Shown: positions 53,236 to 64,000 of the stretch, piece after piece
Numbering within the stretch: position 1 is the first letter of the stretch
How the letters are laid out: each line of letters starts with the position of its first letter
Source: Thereva unica
Taxonomy: Eukaryota > Arthropoda > Insecta > Diptera > Therevidae
NCBI GenBank assembly: GCA_949987705.1
Contig: OX465283.1
Location: 90,339,313 to 90,403,312 of the forward strand
Reading direction: 5' to 3'
Length of the DNA: 64,000 nucleotides
The notes under the pieces: generated by a model
What the model was told of the DNA's origin: nothing
The model's database searches: none
Seen by the model: only the letters and a program-made list of their open reading frames with translations
Translations under genes and position numbers: made by a program

Positions 53236-54885
53236 CTTACTAATATTATAAATGCGAAAGTACCTAACTCCGTCTGTCTGTCTGTCTGTATATCTGTCTG
53301 TCTGTCTGTCTGTTACGCTTTCACGCCTAAACCACTGGACCGATTTTGATGAAATTTGGTACAGAGATAGTTTAGACCTTGGAGACGGACATAGGCTACT
53401 TTTTATGGAGAAAAAAAAGGGTTGAAGGGGGTGAAATGGGGTTCAATAAGTTGTAGGGGATTTTTTTCTTTACTTTTTTTCCTATTGTATAAAAAGTAAC
53501 TGGCTGAAAGACAACGCAAAACCTAAACCGCTAGAGCTAAAGGGCAGAAATTTTTACCGCGCATCCCTAGCGATTTTGCGAAATTCATCCCCTAAGGGGG
53601 TGAAATGGGGTCAACCCAAAACCGCTGGAGCTACAGGGCTGAAATTTTGACAGTGCATCCCCATAATGGCGTGGACATACACTATAGAGCGATTTTTCGA
53701 AATTCATCCCCTAAGGGGGTGAGATGGGGTTTACCCAAACCGCTGGAGTTATAGGGCTGAAATTTTGACAGTGCATCCCTATAATGACGTGGACATCCAC
53801 TAAGAAGCAATTTTTCGAAATTCGTCCCCTAAGAGGGTGAAATGGGGTCAACCCAAAACCGCTGTAGCTATAGGGCTGAAATTTTGACAGTGCATCCCTA
53901 TAATGACGTGGACATCCTTTATAGAGCGACTTTTCGAAATTCATCCCCTAAGGGGGTGAAATGGGGTTTACCCAACCCGCTGGAGCTATAGGGCTGAAAT
54001 TTTGACAGTGCATCCCTATAATGGCGTGGACATCCTTTATAGAGCGATTTTTCGAAATTCGTCCCCTAAGGGGGTGAAATGGGGTCAACCCAAAACCGCT
54101 GGAGCTATAGGGCTGAAATTTTGACAGTGCATCCCTATAATGACGCGGACATCCATTAAAAAGCAATTTTTCGAAATTCGTCCCCTAAGGGGGGGAAATG
54201 GGGTTTACCCAAACCGCCTGAGCTATAGGGCTGAAATTTTGACAGTGCATCCCTATAATGGCGTGGATATTCACTATAGAGCGATTTTTTTCAAAATTCA
54301 TACCATAAGGGGGTGAAATGGGGTCAACCAAAACCGCTGGAGCTATAGGGCTGAAAATTTGACAGGGCATTCCTATAACGACGTGGACATCCACTATAAA
54401 GCGATTTTTCGAAATTCATCCTCTAAAGGGGTGAAATGGAGTTAACCCAAACCGCTGGGGCTGAAGTGCTGAAATTTTGACAGTGCATCCCTATAATAGC
54501 GTGGACATCCACTATAGAGCGATTTTTCGAAATTCATCGCCTAAGGGGGTGAGATGGTATCAACCCAAGACCGCTGGTGCTATAGGGTTGAAATTTTGAC
54601 AGTGCATCCTTTTAATGACGTGGACATCCACTAAGACGCGATTTTGCAAAATTCATCCCCTAAGGGGGTGAAATGGGGTTTACCCAAACCGCCTGAGCTA
54701 TAGGGCTGAAATTTTGACAGTGCATCCCTATAATGGCGTGGATATCCACTATAGAGCGATTTTTCAAAATTCATCCCATAAGTGAGTAAAATGGGGTCAA
54801 CCCAAAACCGCTGGAGCTATAGGGCTGAAATTTTGACAGTTCATCCCTATAATGACGTGGACATCCACTATAAAGCGATAATAAA
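53236..54885 (+). repeat. Repeat array B, left arm: Helitron-like 5' end, (TCTG)n and about 11 units of 119 bp
   Basis: It begins CTTACTAATATTATAAATGC, then a (TCTG)n microsatellite (53273-53322), a conserved stretch TTACGCTTTCACGCCTAAAC, ATTTTGATGAAATTTGG, and from about 53535 units with CTATAGGGCTGAAATTTTGA, CAGTGCATCCCTATAATG and GTGGACATCC, and CCCCTAAGGGGGTGAAATGG. Anchors at 53759, 53878, 53996, 54115 and 54233 give a 118-119-bp period. The start resembles the microsatellite-bearing Helitron-like repeats known from insects. Confidence 0.9.
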
Positions 54886-55820
54886 TAAATAAAACTGAAA
54901 AGCTAAATAAAACGAAATATGTTAGTGATTTATGAATTTAAAAGTGTAATCTTCATTTAATCCTTTGTTCCAAAAAATTATAACACAAAAAAGACGTTAT
55001 CACTTAACTACTTCGCCAGTATACCGACTCTACAGGAAACCAATTATTTTAAATATGTTGTAATTTAACTTTTAGTGAAATTTTCGAGATATAACGCAAA
55101 AACGAAGTTTTCGAAATAGTGAAGTTAGAATACACTTTAGAGAAGCAAAGATTTTTTATCGTGTTCTACACCCAAACAAGTACCTAAACCTAATTTTCAG
55201 CGAGATCACATTTATTGCTAGGTCATAGTCTCTGACAACTGGGCTAAAATCAGAGTGCCTTTTTAAAGTTAACGGTGGCGATTTTTTGAAGTTAACGGTG
55301 ATGATTTTTCCTGTTTTACTCCTCATAAAACTCCCGGAAAAAAGCTTCGCTTCAAAAAGTACCTATTTATTGGATACTAACTGACTAAACCTCTAAAGCG
55401 AATTTGGCTCATCGATATTTTCAAGGGCCGTGACATTTGGCGCATGCTGAGGTACAAAGCTCTTATAAATGTTTAAAAGCTTGAGAAAAGCTTCACTTAA
55501 CTCCTCCTACCAAATCACTTGCTGCCATTTTATCAGTCACGACTGCGAATTGCTAAGGGAAGTGCATTTTTTGGCCTTGAACTATTATTTAAAAAATTTA
55601 CAAATTTGAATGAAAAATCGTCTTTTTATATATATATTTTTTTATTTTCAGGTTTTTGTATTTTACATATTTGCAGGAACAGAAATAGTTTGTTGCAATT
55701 TCTATTAAAAAATGCGAAATTTGTGTTACTAGATTGTTGACGTTTTCCGCCGGTCGTATGCGCTCTTCTGCTTGGGGAGATTGCGTTGCGTTGTTCATTT
55801 ATTGAATGTATGTTTTTTAG
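54886..55820. other. Unassigned centre of the inverted array pair, left part
   Basis: No gene or recognised repeat; AT-rich. Confidence 0.3.
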
Positions 55821-56259
55821 GTGACAGACTAGAGACTTAGAGAAAGTCCCTTTGTACTGTCGACAATCTATTTTTTTCGTATAGAGTAAATGTCGAACAG
55901 CAGCTCTAGCCGGAAGATAGAGAGAAGATAAGGAAGTAACTGTCACAACCTAGCCGCAATATTTTATTCCACCTACTTACAACCATTTCGCGACTCTGAC
56001 ATCGGGGCGTCGAGAACAACTCGCTGGAGTGTTATGCCTCTTGAAACGAGTTGAATCTCATCAACCAACCGATGGCACGCGCTTGGTGGAGCGGGGAAGG
56101 ACTAGGGAAGGCTATGACAGGGGAATCAGGAATGTAAAGAGGGAAGAAGAAAGAAGGAAAGTTAGGTGGGAAAGGCGAAGGACTGTGGCGCCGCCGGGAT
56201 TCGAACCCGGGACCTCTGGGGATAGCAGTCAGGCGCCTTACCCCTAGACTACCGAGGCG
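55821..56259 (-). mobile_element. tRNA-derived SINE (copy 2)
   Basis: Minus strand: the head at 56259-56187 has GGTAGTCTAGGGGTAAGGCG and GGGTTCGAATCCCGG (intact A and B boxes), then the same body, core and tail as copy 1. It carries an extra block (GATTGTCGACAGTACAAAGG) before the final CTCTAGTCTGTC. A stray copy of just this tail lies at 56913-56956 on +. Confidence 0.88.
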
Positions 56260-57045
56260 TATGTATTTAAAAAAAAATTCAGAATTTTTTTAAGTTATTT
56301 ATATTTCGGGATGAGAAATATTTCGCATAATCATCGTAAAATTATGTTTATTATGATGAATAAACACTCTTTTTTTACATGCTTCAATACATATAAAGAT
56401 AAATTAACTTTATTCATTTGGCATGCGCGAATCCCTTCCCAAATTATTTTGTTGAGTTTTTTCAACGTTTGTTACCGTTTTAAGTTATAAGAGGGGAAAT
56501 CATAGAACAAAATTTATAAAATTTGCCAACGAGGCGCGCAGAACTTCAAATTTTTTGTGCCACAGGAGTTTGTTAACATATATTCTTCCCCAGCCTGCCT
56601 ACTCTGTCAATTTTCCTCTTTTTTTGTGACGGTCCCATCCTATATTTCTACACAGAAAGTTACTCTACCGCGAAAAAACACGAAACCCAATAAATTCCTG
56701 GCTTAAAGAGGTTACTAAAAACAAAATATTATGAAATTAATATATTAATATGCATAGTTTACATAAGTAACAAATTGTTATTCTAACCCTGTTCAGAAAC
56801 GGATGTGGAGCGCAGGTTACGATGATAATCCCCCGATATAACAAGTATTTTTGCCACAAACACTGTGTTCTTTCAGACTGCAAATGAACAATTAAAAAAT
56901 AGATTTTTGAACAGTACAAAGGGACTTTCCCTATGCCTCTAGTCTATCGCATAAAAAAAAGTTCATTCTCACGACCCCTTGCTCCGCCCAGATATTGTCA
57001 CATTCTTATTCAAACGTTCGCTGTGCAATCGACAATAGAGCATAA
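56260..57045. other. Unassigned, with an orphan SINE tail at 56913-56956
   Basis: AGTACAAAGGGACTTTCCCT then ATGCCTCTAGTCTATCGCAT and an A-run matches the SINE 3' end without a body. The remainder is featureless. Confidence 0.45.
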
Positions 57046-57165
57046 GGCCGCTCGCACACTGGATCAGAAATTGCACGAATTTGTGCGAATTCTGATGAAA
57101 ATGTATACAATTTCATCAGAATTCGCACAAATTCGTTCAAATTCTGATGCAGTGTGCGAGCAGCC
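57046..57165. mobile_element. 120-bp hairpin MITE, Harbinger-type (TSD TAA)
   Basis: GGCCGCTCGCACACTGGATC against the inverse of CAGTGTGCGAGCAGCC. The two arms pair over almost their whole length (ATTTGTGCGAATTCTGATGA and its complement), leaving a loop of a few bases. TAA at 57043-57045 and 57166-57168. Confidence 0.9.
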
Positions 57166-57168
57166 TAA

Positions 57169-58742
57169 GATCTTGTTTCAACATTCTGAGACACTAAATA
57201 GGTCCCTGCTAATAATTTTATTTGTGCAAAAATCGTGTGTAGATTACTATGTCCATACTATTAAATCACACCTCTTTCCAAATCACCCAAAATAAACAAA
57301 TATTTTTCTAGATTTGGCGACTCGATCATCGTCGCGTCTGCAGTCGATTTCAATTGATTTATAGAGTAATCGACAAACGTGTTTCCCAAAAAAACATTTT
57401 CCAACAAATAAATTTTAAAAAATCTTGATTCATCTATAAATATAATTACGTACATAAAATGTGATATCCGGGGTGTACGTACATACATATATGCAGATCA
57501 GAAACTATTTGATCGCCATTGCTGCAGAAACTGCCTGTAAACCCCGGGTAAAAATACGCACAGCATGGAGAACCGCCTCACCGGCGAAGTGCGGTACCCA
57601 CTCTGTTTCTGATTTGTATCTTCTCAGTTTTCTTGTTCTCTCTGCTGAATAAAGTAAAAAGGAGCTTTTTGTAGTTGGTCGTTGGGCATACGTGGCTGTC
57701 GTAGCTGAATTGTAACCCTCGATAGACCTCTTGTACACGTTTAACTTTTCATTAAATATGGTTTCTTGGCGTGAAAGAGATTTCAAAACATCGAGTGAGA
57801 AGTTGAACGTGTAAAACGGATTGCTGGAGAGAAGTTTTGAGGAGATAAGGCTGTATCAGAACCTCAAAATTGGCAGCGTGCAGCAAATTAGGACATGAGA
57901 TGAATATGTAGCACGCTGCTCTGGTGCTGCTTTGCTTGTCATTTTAGCAGTCTCAGCCAATAGAAACACTTGTGATTGCAGCGCTGCATGAGGTTCTGAA
58001 TGAGCCTAAAAGCCTTCGAATCAATGAGAAAGTGAACCCCAGAAAACAGTTGTTCTCGAAAAGCGGGGCGGCGAGGTACATTTGTCGCTTTAAGGTGTTT
58101 ATGTTTCGTGCTGTTAGTGCATACGGTTTTAGCGTTCTCGGCGTTGAATACTCCTGTTCTAAGGCTACTACTAGGAAAGAACCAATTGACCATCGCAAAC
58201 CAGTTCTGGGTAAGTCTGACGGCGAATACCTGCATTTATGCCGGGAGATTCGGCATACTTTCCGGAAATAATTGGTAAAAGCAATGTTAAAAATACCTAC
58301 ACCCGTCTGGTGTATTTTTTCAATGGCTGCGCATTTACTGTATGAATATATACATACGTATGTATGTACATATTTCAAAAGTGAACGATGGATGCCGGCG
58401 AGAGTTTGCTGTTCTCTTTGCTCGATAAAGAAAGAATGTTACTTTCTCATGCTGGTGTTTTCTCTGGAGTTTGTGAATCATGTCATCAAATCTCGTTCGT
58501 TGGCGTGGCGGGAAAGGATACTTCAAGGACAATGAACTCGTGCTGTTTTTTTGGACTTGAACTTGGGTAATCTTCTTCGTTAACAATTTTATGCGATCGG
58601 TGCGGATAAAATTTTAAAGTCCACTATAAAAAGTTTATAACCCCGGGTTTCGCCGATTTCTTATCGTATTTTATGTTATGTTACACAGGTCAATAGCTGA
58701 ACGAATAAAACTTATTGAAAGAATCATATTCTGAGGGACTAA
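57169..58742. other. Unassigned
   Basis: No gene recognised; ORFs up to 141 codons on both strands have no domains. A small CATACGTATGTATGTACATA run at 58350. Confidence 0.35.
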
Positions 58743-58744
58743 TA

Positions 58745-59248
58745 CCCTTGACACACTGCAGCATCGAATGAACATTGCAGTATCATTCGGCTATGAATGA
58801 TCTTTCGCGCCCAGTATGTCATGTCCAATGTCCATTCAACAGCTTCATTCGTCATTCAATCGAATGAAGTCAAAATAACTTCATTCAATGAAGATGGAAG
58901 TGAAATTGGGAAATTATCGAACAACTTTCCATGAAATTTCCAGTAGAATTTCCAACTGAAATACCTAACTGTCAAACTGTCATTCTGATTTCAGAATTTT
59001 TTTAAAAGTAGTAGGTTCCATTGTAAATAACTGTTGTTGGGCCTCAATTAGTAATTTTTATTAAATTTAAAAGTATAAATCACTATGTAATCACTTTCAG
59101 TTCTTATATTTAGCAGTTTGTGTAAAGTTTCTATTTTGACAGTTCCAATGAACATTGAGAAATGCAGTGTGTCGCTTCTAAAATGAATGATCATTGAAAG
59201 CCAATGAAGTTGGAAGAATGCTCATTCGTTTTTGCAGTGTGTCAAGGG
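58745..59248. mobile_element. MITE with TA duplication (mariner-type)
   Basis: CCCTTGACACACTGCA ends in inverse orientation on both sides, followed by CATTCG-rich subterminal DNA. TA at 58743-58744 and 59249-59250. Inside, many (T)CATTCAAT(G)AATG words. Non-coding, 504 bp. Confidence 0.85.
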
Positions 59249-59250
59249 TA

Positions 59251-60384
59251 TAACTTGCCGCAATTATCAGATATCAAGCGATGTGTGTAAATTAGAATTT
59301 ATTGTTAAATACAATGAACACTTCAAATTCGGGGGCTCGTGTGTACTTTTGAAATGAAATATTGCTTCCCAGGCCGAGTGCTTATCTTTAGTATTGAAGC
59401 CAGTGCGGACATGTAGTGGTTAAAGTATATCAAATATTCCAAGGTCATAATATTATTGTTTACTTTGGTCCAGCTATTTTAATGTTCGTGGGTGAAATTA
59501 ATTAAACTTGAAGATAAGAAAGTATTAAATATCCCCATTAAAATTAAAAATAATAAAAATATTGACGTCAAATGAGATTTATTAATTTCAAATACAACCA
59601 ACTCCTTTTCTTATCATGTAAAGATTAAAACACGTGTAAAACCGAAAGGTCATTATTTATTTTATTTTCAAGCAAGTGGAAGGAATAGTAGAATTATTTA
59701 TTCGTCGGCAAAAATGCTCCCATTTTGAAACGAGCTGGGCGAATAAAAGCGTTTTACATATACCTTTTTGTAATAGTGCATGTGCCTTGCAGATTTTTGA
59801 ATGCACTAGAACTAAAAACTGTAAACTAAATCGAATTTGAAGTATTTATAATCTTTTGTAAGAATATAGGAAATAGTAAATAAGTGAAATTCCCTATTGT
59901 GACCTCGTTGAAGATTTCTTGCTTATGGTTTGTACGAGTACGACTAACCCCTGCAGTCTGCACTTGCCATATGTTATTGAAAAGTAGCTGTCAGTTATTG
60001 CCAACGATTTGATTTAGTGCTTATTTAGAACTAGCATAAAACCCGCGTGCCTTGCAACGCCTTCAAATAAAAACTGTTTATTATGTGCAATGTTTTCCTC
60101 CAAAAAAAAAAAATAAACAAAAAAGTCAGCTGTTATCCCTAAAAAGGGTTTATTATAGTGCATTTTTTTAATAAATATGGTAAACAAATTGATGGTGATA
60201 TACGCAAAACCTGCAAGTTTTGAAGCAGAGATTGGGATGTATATGTCTCAAGGGAAGTGACATTTTAGGGTTTGACGAACGTTCGTTAAGTTTGTTCGTC
60301 CATTTACGTAAAAAAGCAATTATGAAACAATCACAAATGAATATTAAATAAAGTGAATTTCGAGTCATTCATTTCTACGTGATT
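59251..60384. other. Unassigned AT-rich DNA
   Basis: No gene or recognised repeat. Confidence 0.3.
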
Positions 60385-61812
60385 ATAGGGATGCACTGTC
60401 AAAATTTCAGCCCTTCAGCTTCAAAGGTTTGGGTTAACCCCATTTCACCTTAGAGAATGAATTTCGAGTGATCGCCTCTTAGTGGATGTCCACATCATTA
60501 TAGAGATACACTGTCGAAATTTCAGCCCTATAGCTCGAGTAGTTTGGTAACCCCATTTCACCCCGTTAGGGGATGAATTTCGAAAAATCGCTTCTTAGTG
60601 AATGTCCACGTCATTATAGAAATGCACTGTCAAATTTTCAGCCGTTTAGCTCCAGCGGTTTGGGTTAACCCCATCGGTGATAAATTTCAAAAAATCGCTC
60701 CTAAGTGGATGTCCACGTCGTTAAAGGGAAGCACAGTCAAAATTAAAGCACTTCAGTTTCAGCGGTGTGGGTTAACCCCATTCAACCCCTTAGGCGATGA
60801 ATTTCGAAAAATCGCTTTATAGTGGATGATCATGCCATTATAGGGATGCATTATCAAAATTTCAGCCCTATAGCTCCAGCGGTTTGGATTAACCCCATTT
60901 CACCCCCTTAGGGGATGAATTTTGAATAATCGCATTTTAGTGGATGTCCACATCATTATAGGGATACACTGTCAAAATTTCAGCCCTATAGCTTCAGCGG
61001 CTTTGGTTTGACCCCATTTCACCCCCTTAGGGGATGAATTTCGAAAAATCGCTTTTTAGTGGATGTCCACGCCATTATAGGGATGCACTGTCAAAATTTC
61101 AGCCCTATAATTCGAGCGGTTTTGGGTTAACGCCATTTCACCCCCTTAGGGGATGAATATCGAAAAATCGCTTCTTAGTGGATGTCCGCGTCATTAAAGG
61201 GATGCACTGTCAAAATTTCGGCCCTATAGCTCCAGCGGTTTGGGTTAACCCCATTTCACCCGCTTAGTGGATGAATTTCGAAAAATCGCTTTATAGTGGA
61301 TGTCCATGCCATTATAGGGATGCACTGTCAAAATTTAAGCTCTATAGCTTTAGCGGTTTGGATAAACCCCATTTCAACTCCTTTTCGAAAAATCACTTTT
61401 TAGTGGGCGTCCCCGTCATTATAGGGATGCACTGTCAAAATTTCAGCCCTATAGCTCCAGCGCTTTTGAGTTGACCCCATTTCACCCCCTTAGGGAATGA
61501 ATTTCGAAAAATCGCTAGGGATGCACTGTCAAAATTTCAGCCCTTTAGTTCTAGCGGTTTAGGTTGATCGTTGTCTGTCAGTCAGTTACTTTTTATACAA
61601 TAGAAAAAAAAGTAGAGAAAAAATCCCCTTACAACTTATTTAACCCCATTTCACCCCCTTCAACCCTTTTTTTCTCCGTAAGAAGTAGCCCGTCTCCAAG
61701 GTCTAAACTATGTCTGTAGCAAATTTCATCAAAATCGGTCCAGTGGTTTAGGCGTGAAAGCGTAACAGACAGACAGACAGACAGAGTTACTTTCGCATTT
61801 ATAATATTAGTA
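60385..61812 (-). repeat. Repeat array B, right arm (inverted)
   Basis: About ten units of the 119-bp repeat in opposite orientation to the left arm, then the conserved stretch, (GTCTG)-type microsatellite (61768-61786 on the opposite strand) and the same terminus (GCATTTATAATATTAGTAAG) at 61794-61812. Its outer 250 bases match the left arm closely. One unit is shortened near 61380 and the unit near 61515 is cut. Confidence 0.9.
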
Positions 61813-62148
61813 AGAGAGGGCAAATTATGTCGGATATTTCAGTTGAAAAGAAGGAGAATACAACAAAGAGTTGTACACATTTTGTTTAATTAAAAAAAAT
61901 AGAATTGCTAGAGCAGATGAAATTCGAAGAAATGCGTAATTTAAGAAAGACACCATTATTTTGGGTATATTCATTTTTACCAAGAAGGCAAAAGTTCGAT
62001 GTTAACTTTAACATAGCCATTTTGCATAGACTCAATCTGCTTCAAAACTTACAGATTTGTTGAGCAGAGGTGATATATGGGACATTCTTTTACAAATCGA
62101 ACACCTTTTTTGACTTAACAATTTTGATTGGTTCTTGGTTTTGATTTT
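61813..62148. other. Unassigned
   Basis: No feature recognised. Confidence 0.3.
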
Positions 62149-62296
62149 TTTGACGTGACAACGTCTTATAAATCGATGAGTATAGGAAGACATTAGCGCA
62201 AAATGGTCCCGTCCCGTTCCCGTCTCTAAGTAGTGGTGGGGATTTGCGCTAATGACTTCCTGTACTCATCGATTTATAAGATGTTGTCACGTCAAA
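62149..62296. mobile_element. 148-bp hairpin MITE
   Basis: TTGACGTGACAACGTCTTAT and AAATCGATGAGTATAGGAAG are mirrored at the right (inverse of 62245-62296) with few mismatches, to GCGCAAAT in the loop region. No clear TSD. The ORF at 62233-62448 crosses its edge and is not a gene. Confidence 0.8.
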
Positions 62297-63184
62297 GAAT
62301 TAATATTGTAGTAATAGTAACAGCGTTTTTTAGAGTCTATACTGAAAATAAACGGCCACGTATAAGGGGTTTTTGTTCTCAAATTTTTTTTCTCGAAAAT
62401 ATGACCATTGTGAATTTCAATGCTTTATCCAATTCTGTTACATGTTAAATTCATTCTCTGGTTCTACTGATGCTATGCTACAATTTTTTTTTATTTTGTA
62501 GGTAATAATATCCCACAAAAAAAAACATTAAAAATGTGAATTAGAAGTTCGTGGGCGCGAAATTATTTATTGGGACAATTTAAAGCACACTTTAACAAAA
62601 AAAGTGATATGGATTAGTCAAGATGAATCGTTAATAGCATGGAATAATTAAAGACGTTTTAATACATTCTAAAATAAATAATATTTTGTATAAAGAAATA
62701 TTATTTATTTAATTGTTCATTATATTTTTTTTACTTATTTTATAAGTAGGTACATAATAACAAAATGCAGGAATTCAAATTAATATTATTGCCTTTATAA
62801 AAAATAAACATAAGATCCTTTCGCGTTTCTCGACCAAGATTTTTCCTGCACTATGGAATCATTGATCCATAACCAGCTCGATTTTTGTCTCATCATGCTG
62901 ATGTCATGACTTTGTTTCTGTATGGAATATAACACTAATCACTTCATAATTTGAACCTCCTATATGCAATTTTGCAGAAGTGACAGCTTTGATATCGCAT
63001 TGCTCAATTTTAATAAACTTTTTATTATTTAGTTCGAATAATATTAGTTGTATGATGAGAACAGGGACTACCAAAATTATTTCCGATTTACGAATCTTTT
63101 GAGTGTACGAACGACTAACAATTTTTATATGAACACTTTTTGCTAATCATCGAATGCCGTCTGGCATCAACAGTGCGAGTAAAA
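62297..63184. other. Unassigned AT-rich DNA
   Basis: No gene or repeat recognised. Confidence 0.3.
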
Positions 63185-64000
63185 ATTTATGGAATAACTA
63201 GTAACGATATATTGAGGATATACTATATTGTTTATGGTCTGTTACTTATGATACCTTTTCATTTGATACCCATGTCGAAAGGGTTGTGAAGAAAAAGGTA
63301 ATCCGCCCTCTTGAGATGATCAACGTGGATCTAACGAGATATTGAGTATACTATATCGCCTATGGTATTCTACTTATCATTCCATTTCATTTGATACCCA
63401 TGTCGAGGGGTGGTGAAGATATGGTAGTCCGCCCTCTTGAGCCGGCCGCCATGGAGCTAACTAATCTATATTGAGTATACTATATCGCTTATGGTATTCT
63501 ACTTATGACAACCTTTCAATTGATACCCATGTCGTGGGGGGGGGGGGTGAAGAAATGGTAATCTGCTCTCTTGAGACGGCCGCCATTGATTTTAAGACAT
63601 AGCTTATTGTATTCTACTTATCATACCCTTTCATTTGATACCTTTGTCGAGGGGATGGTGAAGAAAATGATAATGCATCTTCTTGAGATGGCCGCCCTGG
63701 ATCTAACTATATATTGAGTATACTATATTGTTTATTGTATTCTTATCATTCCACTTGATTTGATACCCATGTCGAGGGGGTTGTAAAGAAAATGGAAATC
63801 CGCCATCTTGATATGACGGATCTAACCATATATGGAGAATACTATACCGCTTATGGTATTCTACTTATGATATCCTTTCAATTGATACCCATGTTGAGCG
63901 GGTGGTGAAGAAGTGGTAATCCGCCCTTTTGAGACCGCCGCCATGGATTTTACGACATAGGTTATTGTATTCTACTTATCATACCCTTCCATTTGATACC
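63185..64000 (+). repeat. Tandem repeat array A, locus 2 (runs past window end)
   Basis: At least seven units with anchor GATACC at 63265, 63393, 63522, 63637, 63762, 63884 and 63995 (spacing 111-129). The unit is the same as at 27.2-27.9 kb. The variable spacing reflects small deletions (the fourth and seventh units lack part of the CTATATTGAGTATAC segment). A G(10) run lies at 63536-63546. Confidence 0.92.

Noticed and set aside
53711..54394. Three minus ORFs with HYRDALSKFQP-type repeats
   Set aside because: They are readings of the 119-bp tandem repeat; the unit happens to be open on the minus strand. The same applies to 60598-61474 on +.
53535..54885. CRISPR-like regular repeats
   Set aside because: The units are contiguous 119-bp tandem repeats with no unique spacers, in a eukaryotic repeat context.
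57939..58378. Overlapping ORFs of 98-141 codons on both strands
   Set aside because: No motif, overlapping opposite-strand frames of similar length, and no codon signal; treated as chance.

Overview
The window looks like repeat-dominated, AT-rich intergenic DNA from an arthropod, most probably an insect. I find no host protein-coding gene. Nearly everything that can be named is a transposable element or a relic of one: a PIF/Harbinger element, a Crypton, a Transib, several hAT elements, Tc1/mariner-like fragments, many MITEs, non-LTR retrotransposon pieces, a tRNA-derived SINE family, a BEL/Pao gag relic, an errantivirus-like env scrap and one young complete Ty3/gypsy LTR element. No species can be assigned from the sequence alone.

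Layout. 1-3.5 kb: an env fragment cut by the window edge, then three MITEs (364-791; 858-1553 with TSD TTA; 1916-3453 with TSD CTGGTGAA). About 3.5-12.4 kb: a three-level nest. A degenerate PIF/Harbinger element (MYB-like gene on +, DDE transposase on -) holds a Crypton tyrosine-recombinase gene, and the last third of that gene is split by a 3,735-bp Transib with 5-bp TSDs (CGGCG). 12.4-18 kb: relics of two LINE families and a BEL/Pao gag, invaded by a TA-flanked MITE and a SINE. 18.7-30 kb: a truncated LINE RNase H piece with a 22-bp TSD, hAT elements carrying fragments of a mariner-type transposase, nested MITEs and a roughly 128-bp tandem repeat. 30.0-32.9 kb: a hAT (ZMYM-type) element broken by a LINE reverse transcriptase. 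35.8-37.8 kb: an almost perfect 2-kb palindrome. 38.1-40.1 and 50.8-51.6 kb: two copies of one TA-flanked element. 40,555-50,605: a 10-kb Ty3/gypsy element. 53.2-61.8 kb: two head-to-head arrays of a roughly 119-bp repeat with Helitron-like ends around a 5.5-kb centre. From 63.2 kb to the end: a second array of the roughly 128-bp repeat.

The element of most interest is the gypsy-type retrotransposon. Its LTRs (about 1.97 kb) differ at only a few positions and it has a 4-bp TSD (AACC). Gag and pol overlap in the -1 frame with a canonical GGGAAAC slippery heptamer and a downstream stem. Its primer-binding site fits tRNA-Lys. Between pol and the 3' LTR it carries a sense-strand, tRNA-Lys-like sequence that ends in the non-genomic-type CCA. 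The same core motif also occurs in a small hairpin at the end of each LTR. One in-frame TAG interrupts pol. Second in interest are the Transib termini, which read as RAG recombination-signal-like heptamer/nonamer pairs.
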